Part shown: positions 1 to 8,934 of the stretch, piece by piece
Numbering within the stretch: the first letter of the stretch is position 1
Layout: each line of letters opens with the position of its first letter
Assembly (NCBI GenBank): GCA_038260305.1
Contig: JBBSNY010000004.1
Coordinates: 124,001-188,000 of the forward strand
Length of the DNA stretch: 64,000 bases
Reading direction: 5' to 3'
Origin: CADCVQ01 sp038260305
GTDB taxonomy: Bacteria; Actinomycetota; Thermoleophilia; Solirubrobacterales; Solirubrobacteraceae
Translations under genes and position numbers: made by a program
The notes under the pieces: model-generated
The model's database searches: none
What the model was told of the DNA's origin: nothing
The model's input: the letters and a program-made list of their open reading frames with translations, nothing else

Positions 1-1222
1 CGTCGAACGGCTCGTGCTCGCCGTAGACCGTGAGCCGCAGCAGCTCGGCGCGAGCGCCGTCGCCGAGCACGTGGCGCCGGCCCTCGACATGGCGCTCGAG
101 GTAGGCGACGACCTCGTCGGCGTTCGCGGCGGTCACGGCTGCACCCGGGACGGAGTCAAACAGCGTCTCGATGTCGTGCAGGTAGGCGGGGTTCAGCAGG
201 ACCTTGTCCTGCAGGACGACCTCGATGCCGATCGACGAGCCGATGTCGATGACGACGTCGGCCTCGCGGATGACCGACACGGAGTTCAGCCCGGTGAGGT
301 CATGCAGGCGATCCCACGCGATGCCCGGGTCGGAGCGCAGTGGGTCGCCGTCGTTGCCGCGCGAGCGCGGGTGACCCATGACCGCCAGGGAGATCCCGTC
401 GATGTCCTGCAGCCGTCGGACGAGCGCGACGGCCGCCGGCGCGTCGACGCGGTTGACCCACTTGGGCACCATGAAGACGACCTTGACCCGCTTGCCGGGC
501 TCGCCGGGCCACTGAAACGGCGGCGCGAGACGGCGGTTGACGTCGAACCAGTCCGGTGCCCAGCGCAGCGAACCCCACGTTTGCGTGATGTCGGGGTCGC
601 AGCGCGCGTAGTCGACGTGCATGCGCCGATGATGCTCGGAGTCCATGACATAGGCGGCGAAGCGGTTGCGGTCGCTGAAGTCCAGCTCGCCGCGCGCGTT
701 GAGGGCAGCGATCTCGTCGTTGGGCATCGGGTCGAGCTTGATGCTGATGCCGTGGGGCAGGCCGACCGTCGGCACGCCGAGCAGGCGCGCGGCGACGATG
801 AAGCTCACGCGCGGCTGCTGCGATCCGTCGCCGTGCACCAGCGACCGCGCAAAGCTACGCACGACCGCGACGACGCCGGCCGGCGAGCCGAGCCGATCGT
901 AGGCGGGCGGCAGTCCGTAGCCCCATTCGACCGCGACGAGGCGGACGCGATGGCGGCGCAGCATGAACAGCGCGTACGGCACCGTCACCCGCGCGCGCCC
1001 GACGATCCGGCGCCACGGCGAAGCGTCCTCTCCGGCCGGTCGCAGCTCGTGCAGCCGGAAGCGCGGATAGCCGCGCAGCAGCGCGATGCGGTGATCGCCG
1101 GCCACGTCGTAGGGGCCCGACATGACGGCATGCACCGTCTCGCCTTCCTCGAGCAGCCTCCACGCCAGCGGAGCCATGTGGTCGACGTCAGGTGACATCC
1201 GAAAAACGATCAGGTAGCTCAC
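1..1222 (-). CDS. Glycosyltransferase-like surface carbohydrate biosynthesis protein, C-terminus beyond the window
   Basis: The reverse strand is open from a GTG at 1222 to the window edge, giving about 407 residues with a normal protein composition. The start VSYLIVFRMSPDVDHMAPLAW looks like a Rossmann-type N-terminus. Further in, LVHGDGSQQPR followed by VPTVGLPHGI resembles the part of GT-B or CDP-glycerol-transferase-like proteins that precedes the donor site, and VIDIGSSIGIEVVLQDK resembles their C-terminal half. I infer a cytoplasmic enzyme of capsule or wall-glycan assembly; donor and acceptor are unknown. It is divergent from the coiled-coil gene, with only 22 bp between the starts. 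The long open frame on the other strand here is antisense, rich in D, H, R and V, and was discarded. Confidence 0.7.
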   Translation of the reverse strand, partial: MSYLIVFRMSPDVDHMAPLAWRLLEEGETVHAVMSGPYDVAGDHRIALLRGYPRFRLHELRPAGEDASPWRRIVGRARVTVPYALFMLRRHRVRLVAVEWGYGLPPAYDRLGSPAGVVAVVRSFARSLVHGDGSQQPRVSFIVAARLLGVPTVGLPHGISIKLDPMPNDEIAALNARGELDFSDRNRFAAYVMDSEHHRRMHVDYARCDPDITQTWGSLRWAPDWFDVNRRLAPPFQWPGEPGKRVKVVFMVPKWVNRVDAPAAVALVRRLQDIDGISLAVMGHPRSRGNDGDPLRSDPGIAWDRLHDLTGLNSVSVIREADVVIDIGSSIGIEVVLQDKVLLNPAYLHDIETLFDSVPGAAVTAANADEVVAYLERHVEGRRHVLGDGARAELLRLTVYGEHEPFD

Positions 1223-1244
1223 CGCAAGGAGGCAGTCTTGCAGG

Positions 1245-4200
1245 ATGACCCGACTGCCCGCGGTGAATATCGGCGCCGGCGGTCGCCATCGCCCGGATTC
1301 CGCTGTGACACCGGGTAGCTTTTGCGCAAGGCCGCCCACGAACAGCACCTCCTTGAGCTCCCCACGCCCCCAGCTGAAGCTGCACCGCTTCGAGCGAGTC
1401 GACGCGACCACGAGCATAGCCCTGGTGCGCGTCACCGGCGTCTGGCTTTCACAGACGCATGAGGAGCTCACGGCGCCGACGCTGCTCGTCGACGATGGCG
1501 AGCGCACGCACCGCGTCAAGCAGCTACTCGGTCCCGGTGCCGCTGCTCCCACGGCGGGCCCCGACGGGCCCCTCTGGCGCGGCGCGTTCTCGGTCACGAA
1601 GGCGCTCGTCGACAACCCGAGCGTCTCGTACGCGCTCGACACCGGGCACGGCCTCATCGTCCTGCCGGCGCCGCACGAGATGCCGCGTGCCGGCACCCCA
1701 CCCGCCGCCCCCGCGCCCGCATCGCGCGCGTCCGCGCGATCCGCGCCGGAGCTCCCGATCGAGCCGGAGGTCGACGTCGCCGCGGAGATCCGCCTGTCGG
1801 AGGAGGCGCTGCGCAAGACGGCCGCCCAGACGCGCAGGTCCACCTCTGAGGTGGCGCGGCTGTCGGAGTCCGCGCGCGAGCTCGAGCAGCAGGTCTCCGG
1901 GCTCGGGGCGCTCGCCGCCGGAGCCCACCGCGGCGTTCACTCCGTCTTCGAGCAGCTCGCGCGCGCGGGCGCGCACCAGGCGCTCGAGGAGCAGGCCCGC
2001 GAGCACCTCCAGGACGCGATCGAGGAACAGCAGCGCCAGCTCGTGCAGGAACGCGAGCAGGCCGGTGATCGCCTCGCCGACCTGCAGCGCAGCCTCGATC
2101 TGGCGCGCGAGGAGGCCGCCGCGGAGGTCGCGGAGGTGCGCCGGCGCCACGACGAGGCGGCGGCGCGGATCGCCGAGCTCGAGGCCGAGCACGAGGCTCT
2201 CTCGGCGCAGCGCGCCGAGCTACAGACCGAGCGCGCCGACGCGACCGCCCGGCTCGGAGAGCTCGAGTTCGAGCTGCGCGAGGAGATGCGCGCAGAGCGC
2301 GTGGCGGCCGCGGCCCGGCTCGAAGCGCTCGAGGACGAGCTGGCCGCGGAGCGCGACGGCGCGGCAGCTCGGCTCGAGCAGTTCCAGGACGAGCAACGGG
2401 GCGAGCGCGACGCGCTGGCGGCCCGGCTCGCCGAGCTCGAGTCCGAGATCGCAAGCGAGCGCGACAGCGCTGCCGCCAGGCTCGCAGAGATCGAGTCCGA
2501 GCGCGACGACGCGCGCGCCCGGATCGCCCAGCTCGGGCGCGATCAGCTCGCGAGCGCGGCGCGCGCCGCCGCCCTTGAGGCCGAGCGCGACGCGGCCGCC
2601 GCGACGGCCGGCGACGCGGAGCGCGGACGTGATGCGGTCCGCGTCCAGATCGGCGAGCTCGAGCACGAGCACGCCGCGCTGATCGGGCGCTTGCACGCGC
2701 TCGAGGCCGAGCGCGCACACGCGATCACGCGCATCGCCGTGCTCGAGCAGGAGCGCGACGATGCATACGCGCGCGTTGAGACGGTCGAGGCGGAGCGCGC
2801 ACATGCGATCACGCGCATCGCCGAGCTCGAGCAGGAGCGCGACGATGCATACGAGCGCGTTGAGACGGTCGAGGCGGAGCGCGCACATGCGACCGCGCGC
2901 ATCGCCGTGCTCGAGCAGGAGCGCGACGATGCATACGAGCGCGTTGAGACCGTCGAGGCCGAGCGCGACGCGGTCGGCGAGCGGATCGCGGGAGTGGAGG
3001 AGCGCCACGCCCAGTCCGTCGCCCGCGTCAGCGAGCTCGAGCGAGAGCGCGGCGACATGGCGGCGCGCGTGTGGGAGATCGAACGCGCGCGCGAGACGGC
3101 GGTCGTGCGGATCGCAGAGCTCGAGTCCGAGCGCGCCGAGAGCACCGAGCGGCTCGTCGAGCTCGCGGCCGCCGGCGAGGACGCCGCGGCACGCATCACC
3201 GACCTCGAACGCGAGCGCGACGACGCCCTCGCGCGCATCGGCGAACTCGAGAGCGAGGGCGGCGACGTCACCGTCCGCATCTCCGAGCTCGTGCGCGAGC
3301 GCGACATCACCGTCGCGCGCGTCGTCGAGCTCCAAGCCGGGCACGACCGCGCCGCGGCTCGCCTCAGCGAGCTGCTCGACGAACGCAACGCGATGGCGGC
3401 CCGGGTCGTCGCCGTCGAGGGCGAACGCGATCTCGCCGACGGCCGTGCCGGCGCGCTGCGGGCTCGCGTCGCCGAGCACGAGGACGAGTACGGCAAGCTC
3501 ATCGGCCGCTACCACGCGCTGCAGATCGAGAGCGTGCGCGCGACAACCCGCATCTCCGAGCTCGAGCGCAATCGTGAGGACACGACGAAGCACATCGACG
3601 ACCTCGAGGCCGAGCGCGATCGCGCGGTCTCCCGGATCGCCGAGCTCGAGGGCGAGCGCGACGGCGCGGCCGCGCAGATCGACATCCTCAAGCGCGAGGG
3701 TACGAACGCCGGACTGCGGGTCGCCGAGCTCGAGGAGCGCCATGAGCGTGCGAGCACGAGCATCGCGGCGCTCGAGGGGCTTCGCGAGGAGGACGGCGAG
3801 CGCGAGGCACAGCTCGAGCGCCGCCGGCACGAGCTCACCCGCGAGCGCGACGGGCTCACCACGACGCTCAACGACCTCCGCGGCCAGCTGCGCGAGCTCG
3901 CCCAGCGCGCCACCGAGCTCGAGGGCGAGGTCGCCGAGGCGCGCGGGCGCAGCGAGGCCGCCCAGCGCGCCGCGGCCGATGCGGCGGAGCTCGCGGCAAC
4001 CCGCGCGGCCAAGCAGGCGAAGGCATCGGCAGAGCGGATCGCCGCGCTCGAGCTCGCGCTGCGGGAGGCCCGCGAGCAGGCGACCGACGAGCGCGAGCAG
4101 CTCGACACGCGCGTCGCGGAGCTCGAGCGCGAGCGGGCCCAGGCGCTCGAACAGCTCGAGCGCGAGCGGGCCGAGGCGCTCGAACAGCTCGAGCTCGCGG

Positions 4201-5303
4201 GCGCGGGCGTGCAGGAGCGCGCCGGCGAGCTCGATGCCCGCGACGCGCAGCTGCGCGGCGCCGAGGCTCGCGCGGCGCAGCTCGAGGCGCGAGCGCAGCA
4301 GCTCGACGAGCGCCTGGAGGCGTCTGCCGGCGCGCTCGCCGAGACCCGCAGCGAGGAGCAGGCGCGCCGCGAGGAGCTCGAGCGGGTGACCGCGGAGCAT
4401 TCGACGGCCGCCGCCGAAGCCGAGCAGCGCGCGACCGAGCTCGCGGCGCAGACGCAGGCGCTGGCCGAGCTGCGCGCCGAGCTCGGGCACGAGACCGCGG
4501 CTCGCGCGAAGCTCGCCGCACAGCTCGAGCGCGTGCGCGCCGAGCTCGAGCGCCGCCTGGAGGAGCGCAGCGCAGCCGTCGGCGAGCTCACCGATCGCCT
4601 CGCCGCGGCGTCGGGCGCGCGCGCCGAGCTCGAGGAGCGCCTGCGCCTGGCGACCGAGACCGCGGCGACCGCGCGCTCACAGCTCGCCGACGACCTCGCC
4701 CACGCGCGCGCCGAGCAGGACGAGCTGCTGCGCGAGCTCGAGCACGCCCGCTCCGAGCGCGACGGCGTCGTCGCCGAGCTCGACCCGCTGCGCGTGCAGC
4801 AGGCCGGTGCGCTGGAGGAGCTGCGGGCGACGAACGTGGAGCGCAAGCGTCAGCACGGCGAACTGCTCGAGGTGCTCGAGGCGCGTCAGGCCGACGCGCG
4901 CCGCCTCGACGAGCTGGCGGCCGAGCGCGACGCCGCCCAGACGCAGCTCGCGCGCGTGCGCGACGAGCTCGCGGCGAAGGTCCTGGCGATCGAGCTCGAG
5001 CGCGACGAGGCGCGCGCGGAGACGACGCTGGCCGACGCCGGCCGCGAGAGCGCGCAGCAGGCGCGCGAGGATCTCGAGCTGCGCCTGGCGAGCGCGATCC
5101 GCGAGCGCGACGAGCTTGACAGCCGCGCCGACGAGGCGATCGCCGAGGCCGAGCGCTTCGCGCGCGAGCGCGCCGCGGCGGAGGACGCGGTGACGCGGAT
5201 GCAGCGTCGCGTCACCGAGCTCGAGCTCGCCGAGGTGCGTGCCGCGGAGCTCGAGGGCGAGGACCGCGGCACGCGCTCGGTTCAGGAGACGGCGACCTCG
5301 TAG
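1245..5303 (+). CDS. Giant Glu/Arg/Ala-rich coiled-coil protein (1352 aa)
   Basis: About 110 N-terminal residues form a non-coiled, beta-rich-looking domain (from LKLHRFERVD to GHGLIVLPAP). After a Pro/Ala linker, roughly residues 170-1345 are almost uninterrupted heptad coiled coil built from ELE, ERD and RIAELE-type units. There is no signal peptide, membrane segment or Walker motif, so it is not a true SMC ATPase; a cytoplasmic scaffold or rod is the best inference. AAGGAGG at 1226-1232 lies 12 bases before the ATG at 1245; an in-frame TTG at 1353, just before the conserved-looking domain, is the alternative start. Its last 22 bases overlap the end of the convergent transporter gene. The function is unknown. 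Confidence 0.75.
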   Translation: MTRLPAVNIGAGGRHRPDSAVTPGSFCARPPTNSTSLSSPRPQLKLHRFERVDATTSIALVRVTGVWLSQTHEELTAPTLLVDDGERTHRVKQLLGPGAAAPTAGPDGPLWRGAFSVTKALVDNPSVSYALDTGHGLIVLPAPHEMPRAGTPPAAPAPASRASARSAPELPIEPEVDVAAEIRLSEEALRKTAAQTRRSTSEVARLSESARELEQQVSGLGALAAGAHRGVHSVFEQLARAGAHQALEEQAREHLQDAIEEQQRQLVQEREQAGDRLADLQRSLDLAREEAAAEVAEVRRRHDEAAARIAELEAEHEALSAQRAELQTERADATARLGELEFELREEMRAERVAAAARLEALEDELAAERDGAAARLEQFQDEQRGERDALAARLAELESEIASERDSAAARLAEIESERDDARARIAQLGRDQLASAARAAALEAERDAAAATAGDAERGRDAVRVQIGELEHEHAALIGRLHALEAERAHAITRIAVLEQERDDAYARVETVEAERAHAITRIAELEQERDDAYERVETVEAERAHATARIAVLEQERDDAYERVETVEAERDAVGERIAGVEERHAQSVARVSELERERGDMAARVWEIERARETAVVRIAELESERAESTERLVELAAAGEDAAARITDLERERDDALARIGELESEGGDVTVRISELVRERDITVARVVELQAGHDRAAARLSELLDERNAMAARVVAVEGERDLADGRAGALRARVAEHEDEYGKLIGRYHALQIESVRATTRISELERNREDTTKHIDDLEAERDRAVSRIAELEGERDGAAAQIDILKREGTNAGLRVAELEERHERASTSIAALEGLREEDGEREAQLERRRHELTRERDGLTTTLNDLRGQLRELAQRATELEGEVAEARGRSEAAQRAAADAAELAATRAAKQAKASAERIAALELALREAREQATDEREQLDTRVAELERERAQALEQLERERAEALEQLELAGAGVQERAGELDARDAQLRGAEARAAQLEARAQQLDERLEASAGALAETRSEEQARREELERVTAEHSTAAAEAEQRATELAAQTQALAELRAELGHETAARAKLAAQLERVRAELERRLEERSAAVGELTDRLAAASGARAELEERLRLATETAATARSQLADDLAHARAEQDELLRELEHARSERDGVVAELDPLRVQQAGALEELRATNVERKRQHGELLEVLEARQADARRLDELAAERDAAQTQLARVRDELAAKVLAIELERDEARAETTLADAGRESAQQAREDLELRLASAIRERDELDSRADEAIAEAERFARERAAAEDAVTRMQRRVTELELAEVRAAELEGEDRGTRSVQETATS
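2712..2963 (+). repeat. Three tandem 84-bp copies inside the coiled-coil gene
   Basis: Copies occupy 2712-2795, 2796-2879 and 2880-2963. Each encodes 28 residues beginning RAHA and containing LEQERDDAY. Copies 1 and 2 differ at 3 of 84 bases, copies 2 and 3 at 5 of 84. Because 28 residues are exactly four heptads, the expansion keeps the coil register. The low divergence suggests a recent duplication compared with the rest of the rod. Confidence 0.9.
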
Positions 5304-6772
5304 TCCGGGTCGGTGGCGGGCGCGTACGCCTCTTCGCCGTCCGGCGCGGGCCCGTGTGCCGGCATCGCGGCGTTGCGAATCCGCAGGCCACCGAAGGCAG
5401 CGGCTGCGAGCGCGAACAGCGCGCCGACGAGGAACGCCACGTGATAGCCGCCGGTCAGCGCGGCGAGCGGGCCGTCGCCGTTCGCGGCGAGGTGCCCGGT
5501 GCGCGAGTCGGCGAGGCTGGCGAGCACGGCGAGGCCGAGCGCGCCGCCCATCATGAACGCCGTGTTCACGAGGCCCGACGCGAGGCCCGCGTCCTGCGGC
5601 TCGACGTCGCTCATCGCGGCCAGCAGCATCGGGTTGAACGCGATGCCCGCACCGAGGCCGAGCAGGATCATCGGCGGCAGGACGTCGACGACGAAGTTCC
5701 CGTCGACCGGCGCGCGCGCGAACAGCGCCAGCCCGAGCGCGGCCAGCGTGAGCCCCGCCGCGAGCGGGAGCCGGAAGCCGAAGCGCATGACGAGCTTCGC
5801 GGAGATCCCGACGGACATCGCCATCATCACGAGGTTGCCGGGCAGGAACGCGAGGCCGACCTCGAGCGGGCTGTAGTGCAGCACGAGCTGCAGGTACAGC
5901 GCGGACAGAAAGAACCACGCGAACATCCCCGCCGACCACATGATCCCGGTGATGTTCGCCGTCGCGACGTTTCGCAGCTTGAACAGCCCGAGCGGCACGA
6001 GCGGCGAGCCCGAGCGCGACTCGATCGTCAGGAAGGTCGCGAGCAGGACGACCGCGAGCGCGAGCAGGCCGAGCGTCTGCGTCGACTGCCAGCCGGCGTC
6101 GTTGCCGTTGACGATCGCGTAGACGGCGACCATCAGGGCGGTCGTGATCGTCAACGCACCGCCGATGTCCAGGCGCTGCTCGCGCGCCGGGCCGCGGCTC
6201 GCGGGCAGCAGCTTCATCGTCAGTGTCACGACGAGCACGCCGACCGGGATGTTCACGAGGAAGATCCAGTGCCAGTCCAGCGCGTCGGTCAGGACGCCGC
6301 CGAGGACGACGCCGATGCTGCCGCCGCCGGCGGCGACGAAGCCGATGACGCCCATCGCCTTCGCCAGCTCGGCGGGTTCGGTGAAGAGCGCCATCACGAG
6401 CGACAGCGCGACGACGGCGACGATCGCGCCGCCGAGCCCCTGCACGGCGCGCGCGCCGATCAGGAACTCCTGCGAGCCCGCGCTGCCGCAGGCCAGCGAT
6501 GCCGCCGTGAACAGCGTGACGCCGATGATGAAGAGCTTGCGGTGTCCGAAGAGGTCGCCGAGCCGGCCGCCGAGCAACAGGAAGCCGCCGAACGTGAGCA
6601 GGTACGCGTTGACGACCCACGCCAGTGAGGTCTCGCTGAATCCAAGATCCGTGCGGATCGACGGCAGTGCGACGTTCACGATCGTCGTGTCGAGCACGAT
6701 CATGAGGTCGCCCATGCAGAGGACGAAAAGGGCGATCCAGCGGCTGCGGTCGTTCATCGTGGCGGTGGTCAT
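5282..6772 (-). CDS. DHA2-family (14-TM) MFS drug efflux transporter
   Basis: This 496-residue protein exports drugs or other hydrophobic compounds by proton antiport (family knowledge). VLDTTIVNVALPSI in TM1 is the DHA2 signature, GDLFGHRKLFIIG is motif A between TM2 and TM3, and HWIFLVNIPVG matches the conserved segment after TM5-6. About 14 hydrophobic segments can be counted. The start at 6772 is supported by AGGAGG nine bases upstream on the reverse strand; the open frame extends to 7105 but without transporter-like sequence. No TetR or MarR gene is adjacent. The C-terminal codons overlap the coiled-coil gene on the other strand by 22 bp. Confidence 0.93.
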   Translation of the reverse strand: MTTATMNDRSRWIALFVLCMGDLMIVLDTTIVNVALPSIRTDLGFSETSLAWVVNAYLLTFGGFLLLGGRLGDLFGHRKLFIIGVTLFTAASLACGSAGSQEFLIGARAVQGLGGAIVAVVALSLVMALFTEPAELAKAMGVIGFVAAGGGSIGVVLGGVLTDALDWHWIFLVNIPVGVLVVTLTMKLLPASRGPAREQRLDIGGALTITTALMVAVYAIVNGNDAGWQSTQTLGLLALAVVLLATFLTIESRSGSPLVPLGLFKLRNVATANITGIMWSAGMFAWFFLSALYLQLVLHYSPLEVGLAFLPGNLVMMAMSVGISAKLVMRFGFRLPLAAGLTLAALGLALFARAPVDGNFVVDVLPPMILLGLGAGIAFNPMLLAAMSDVEPQDAGLASGLVNTAFMMGGALGLAVLASLADSRTGHLAANGDGPLAALTGGYHVAFLVGALFALAAAAFGGLRIRNAAMPAHGPAPDGEEAYAPATDPDYEVAVS

Positions 6773-6893
6773 CTCGGTCTTCCTCCTGACGGTGTGAATC
6801 GTTCGGTCTTGGTAGGTCAGACCGACTGCGTCCCGCGAACTCATCGGTCCGCGCGCCGATGAGTTGTCGGGCTGCGAGGGGTCTAACTCCTCG

Positions 6894-7184
6894 ATGGCCG
6901 CGTCAGCGCCGCAGATCCTCGACTTCGCGATCACCGGCCCGATCACGCGCTCCGACCTGCCCGGTCTGTGCGACCGGGTCTGCGCGCTGTTCGTAGCGCA
7001 GCGTCCCACGATCGCGCTCTGCCACGTCGGCGGAGTCGAACCCGACGCCGTCTGCGTCGACGCCCTCGCGCGCCTGCAGCTTGCCGCGAGGCGCCACGGC
7101 TGCACGGTCCGCCTGCGTCAGGCGTCGCCCGAGCTCGTGGCGCTCGTGGCCTTCATGGGCCTGAGCGACGTCCTGCCCGACTGA
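6894..7184 (+). CDS. STAS-domain protein (anti-sigma-factor-antagonist-like)
   Basis: A 96-residue protein with the pattern of a single STAS domain: a first beta strand (ILDFAITGPI), a helix, a central strand (TIALCHVGGV), the helix CVDALARLQLAARRHGC and a last strand VRLRQASPELVALVAFMGL. STAS proteins usually bind anti-sigma kinases, but the phosphorylatable Ser expected after the central strand is not obvious (VGGVEPDAVC), so switch control is doubtful. The start at 6894 is preferred because the domain begins at once; an ATG at 6864 is in frame. It is convergent, 22 bp from the ECF sigma-factor gene; a partnership with that sigma factor is speculation. Confidence 0.65.
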   Translation: MAASAPQILDFAITGPITRSDLPGLCDRVCALFVAQRPTIALCHVGGVEPDAVCVDALARLQLAARRHGCTVRLRQASPELVALVAFMGLSDVLPD

Positions 7185-7206
7185 GGGCACCGCCTGACCC
7201 CGCGGG

Positions 7207-8193
7207 CTACGCGTCGAGGTGCAGCGCAAGCCCGAACAGCGGGAAGACGTGCTCGGTATCGAGGAAGAACGTGAACTCCTTGACGCGACCGTCCTCGATC
7301 TCGAGCACCTGCAGCGCCCAGGGATCGAAGCCGTTGCCGTCCTCGGCCGGCTTGTACTGCCCGAAGGCGGGCGAGCCGTTGGCGCTGCGCGTCGGGATGA
7401 CGCGCGATCCGCGGCAGCCGGCCCCGTGGCCGACCCAGAAGGACAGGATGTCGTCGCGGCCGGTGAGCCACAGCTCGAAGGGCGGCATCGACTGTTGCGC
7501 GTCCTCGTGGATGAGCGCCGTCAGCGCGTCCATGTCGTAGTCCTCGAAGGCCGCGACGTAGCGCTCGAGCATCGCTTCGTCGGCCGCGTCGACCGTCGGC
7601 GACGTGTCCGCCGCGCTGACGTTCGAGGCCTCGAGCGTCGCGCGCGCCCGCTGCAGCGCGCTGTTGACGGAGGCGACGCTCGTGTCGAGCAGCTCGGCGA
7701 CCTCGGCCGCCTTCCAGCGCAGGACCTCGCACAAGATCAGCACGGCGCGCTGGCGCGGCGGCAGGTGCTGCAGCGCGGCGACGAAGGCGAGGCGGATCGT
7801 CTCGCGCGCCATCATGACCTCGGCCGGATCGCCGTCGGCCGGGACGGCCATGCCGTCGGGGATCGGCTCGATCCAGGTGACCTCGGGGAGCTGTCCGCCG
7901 AGCGGCCCTTCGGGGTCGCGCGCCGGGCCCATGTCCATCGGGCGGGCGCGGCGCTTGCGGCCGTCGAGCATGTCGAAGCAGACGTTCGTGGCGATCCGGT
8001 ACAGCCACGAGCGCAGCGCAGCGCGGCCCTCGAAGCGGTCGATCGCCTTCCAGGCGCGGACCATCGTGTCCTGGACGGCGTCCTCGGCCTCGAACGGCGA
8101 GCCGAGCATCCGGTAGCAGTGGGCGGTGAGCTCCACTCGGTGAAGCTCGAGTCGAGACTCCAGACCCGCGGCTGCGATCGACGCCCCCTCCAT
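7207..8193 (-). CDS. ECF sigma factor with C-terminal SnoaL-like domain
   Basis: Residues about 15-85 form sigma region 2 (AHCYRMLGSPFEAEDAVQDT, then SWLYRIATNVC), and residues about 130-190 form region 4 with LPPRQRAVLILCEVLRW and the helix-turn-helix AAEVAELLDTSVASVNSALQ. The last about 120 residues (AADEAMLERYVAAFEDYDMD onward) look like a SnoaL/NTF2-like fold. This architecture is known for ECF41- and SigG-like sigma factors, where the extra domain stands in for an anti-sigma factor. The start is the ATG at 8193; an ATG at 8202 is equally possible. No anti-sigma gene is adjacent, which fits the fused-domain type. Confidence 0.88.
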   Translation of the reverse strand: MEGASIAAAGLESRLELHRVELTAHCYRMLGSPFEAEDAVQDTMVRAWKAIDRFEGRAALRSWLYRIATNVCFDMLDGRKRRARPMDMGPARDPEGPLGGQLPEVTWIEPIPDGMAVPADGDPAEVMMARETIRLAFVAALQHLPPRQRAVLILCEVLRWKAAEVAELLDTSVASVNSALQRARATLEASNVSAADTSPTVDAADEAMLERYVAAFEDYDMDALTALIHEDAQQSMPPFELWLTGRDDILSFWVGHGAGCRGSRVIPTRSANGSPAFGQYKPAEDGNGFDPWALQVLEIEDGRVKEFTFFLDTEHVFPLFGLALHLDA

Positions 8194-8273
8194 GCGACCC
8201 ATCCTAACGACCCGTCGGGCGCGTTCGCTGGGGCTCGGCGAAACCGTGGCGGTCGGCGGCCCGCGGCGCGTGG

Positions 8274-8906
8274 TCAGCGCGCGACGACCGTCACGTGAAA
8301 CGGCGTGCGGTGCTCCTCGACGACGTCGAAGCCGCTCAGCGTCAGCATCGTGCGTAGCGCCGAGGGCGAGATGCCCCAGTACCACGGCCCGAAGCCCTGG
8401 CCGGCGGCGGTCGCCGGCTCGGCGTTCGGGTGCTCGCCCGTGCCGGGCGCGATGACGCAGGTTCCCGCGCGCCCCGGGGTCTCGGCGACGGTCTCCGTCG
8501 CGAGCAGCAGCGTCCCGGCGGTCAGCTCGCGCAGGCGCTCGAGCGTCAGCAGCGGGTGCGGCGCGTGGTACAGGACGCCCGAGCACCAGACGACGTCGTG
8601 GCGGCCGATCTCCGCGACGGTCTCGGGCAGGTGCAGGTCGCCGCGCACGAAGCGCACGCGCGAGCTGCGCCGCTCGCGCTCGGCGATGAACTGCTCCGAC
8701 GGCGCCATCACGTCGACGCCGGTGACCGCCGCGGCGCCGGCGTCCTCGGCCGCGAAGCAGAGCGCGCCGTGGATCGTCCACATGCAGCCGACGTCGACGA
8801 ACGAGCGCCCCGCGACGTGCTCGGCGATCAGCGTCTCGCGCGGCGGCGTCGCCTTGCCGATGCGCGCGCGCAGCCGTGCCGCGGCGTAGAGCGACCGGCC
8901 GATCAT
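8274..8906 (-). CDS. Class I SAM-dependent methyltransferase (DUF1698/CmoB-like)
   Basis: A 210-residue Rossmann methyltransferase. Motif I is SFVDVGCMWTIHG, the acidic end of strand 2 is GVDVMAPS, a motif II-like segment is VRFVRGDLHLPE, and DVVWCSGVLYHAPHP is typical of the wobble-uridine methyltransferase-like DUF1698 group and many small-molecule methyltransferases. The C-terminus contains WYWGISPSALRTML, common in that group. The substrate cannot be read from the sequence. It is transcribed away from the sigma-factor gene, with ferritin upstream on the same strand 28 bp away, so the two may be cotranscribed. Confidence 0.82.
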   Translation of the reverse strand: MIGRSLYAAARLRARIGKATPPRETLIAEHVAGRSFVDVGCMWTIHGALCFAAEDAGAAAVTGVDVMAPSEQFIAERERRSSRVRFVRGDLHLPETVAEIGRHDVVWCSGVLYHAPHPLLTLERLRELTAGTLLLATETVAETPGRAGTCVIAPGTGEHPNAEPATAAGQGFGPWYWGISPSALRTMLTLSGFDVVEEHRTPFHVTVVAR

Positions 8907-8934
8907 GTCGCTCGCGCCCGCGTCCGACCGGGTG

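Noticed and set aside
14..1195. Long open frame on the plus strand at the window start
   Set aside because: Its composition (D, V, H, R, Q runs) is that of an antisense frame in GC-rich DNA; the reverse strand encodes a glycosyltransferase-like protein with sensible motifs.
2220..4490. 756-codon open frame opposite the coiled-coil gene
   Set aside because: It is a mirror of the repetitive GAG/GCG codons of the coiled coil, giving Leu/Ala/Arg-rich sequence without motifs.
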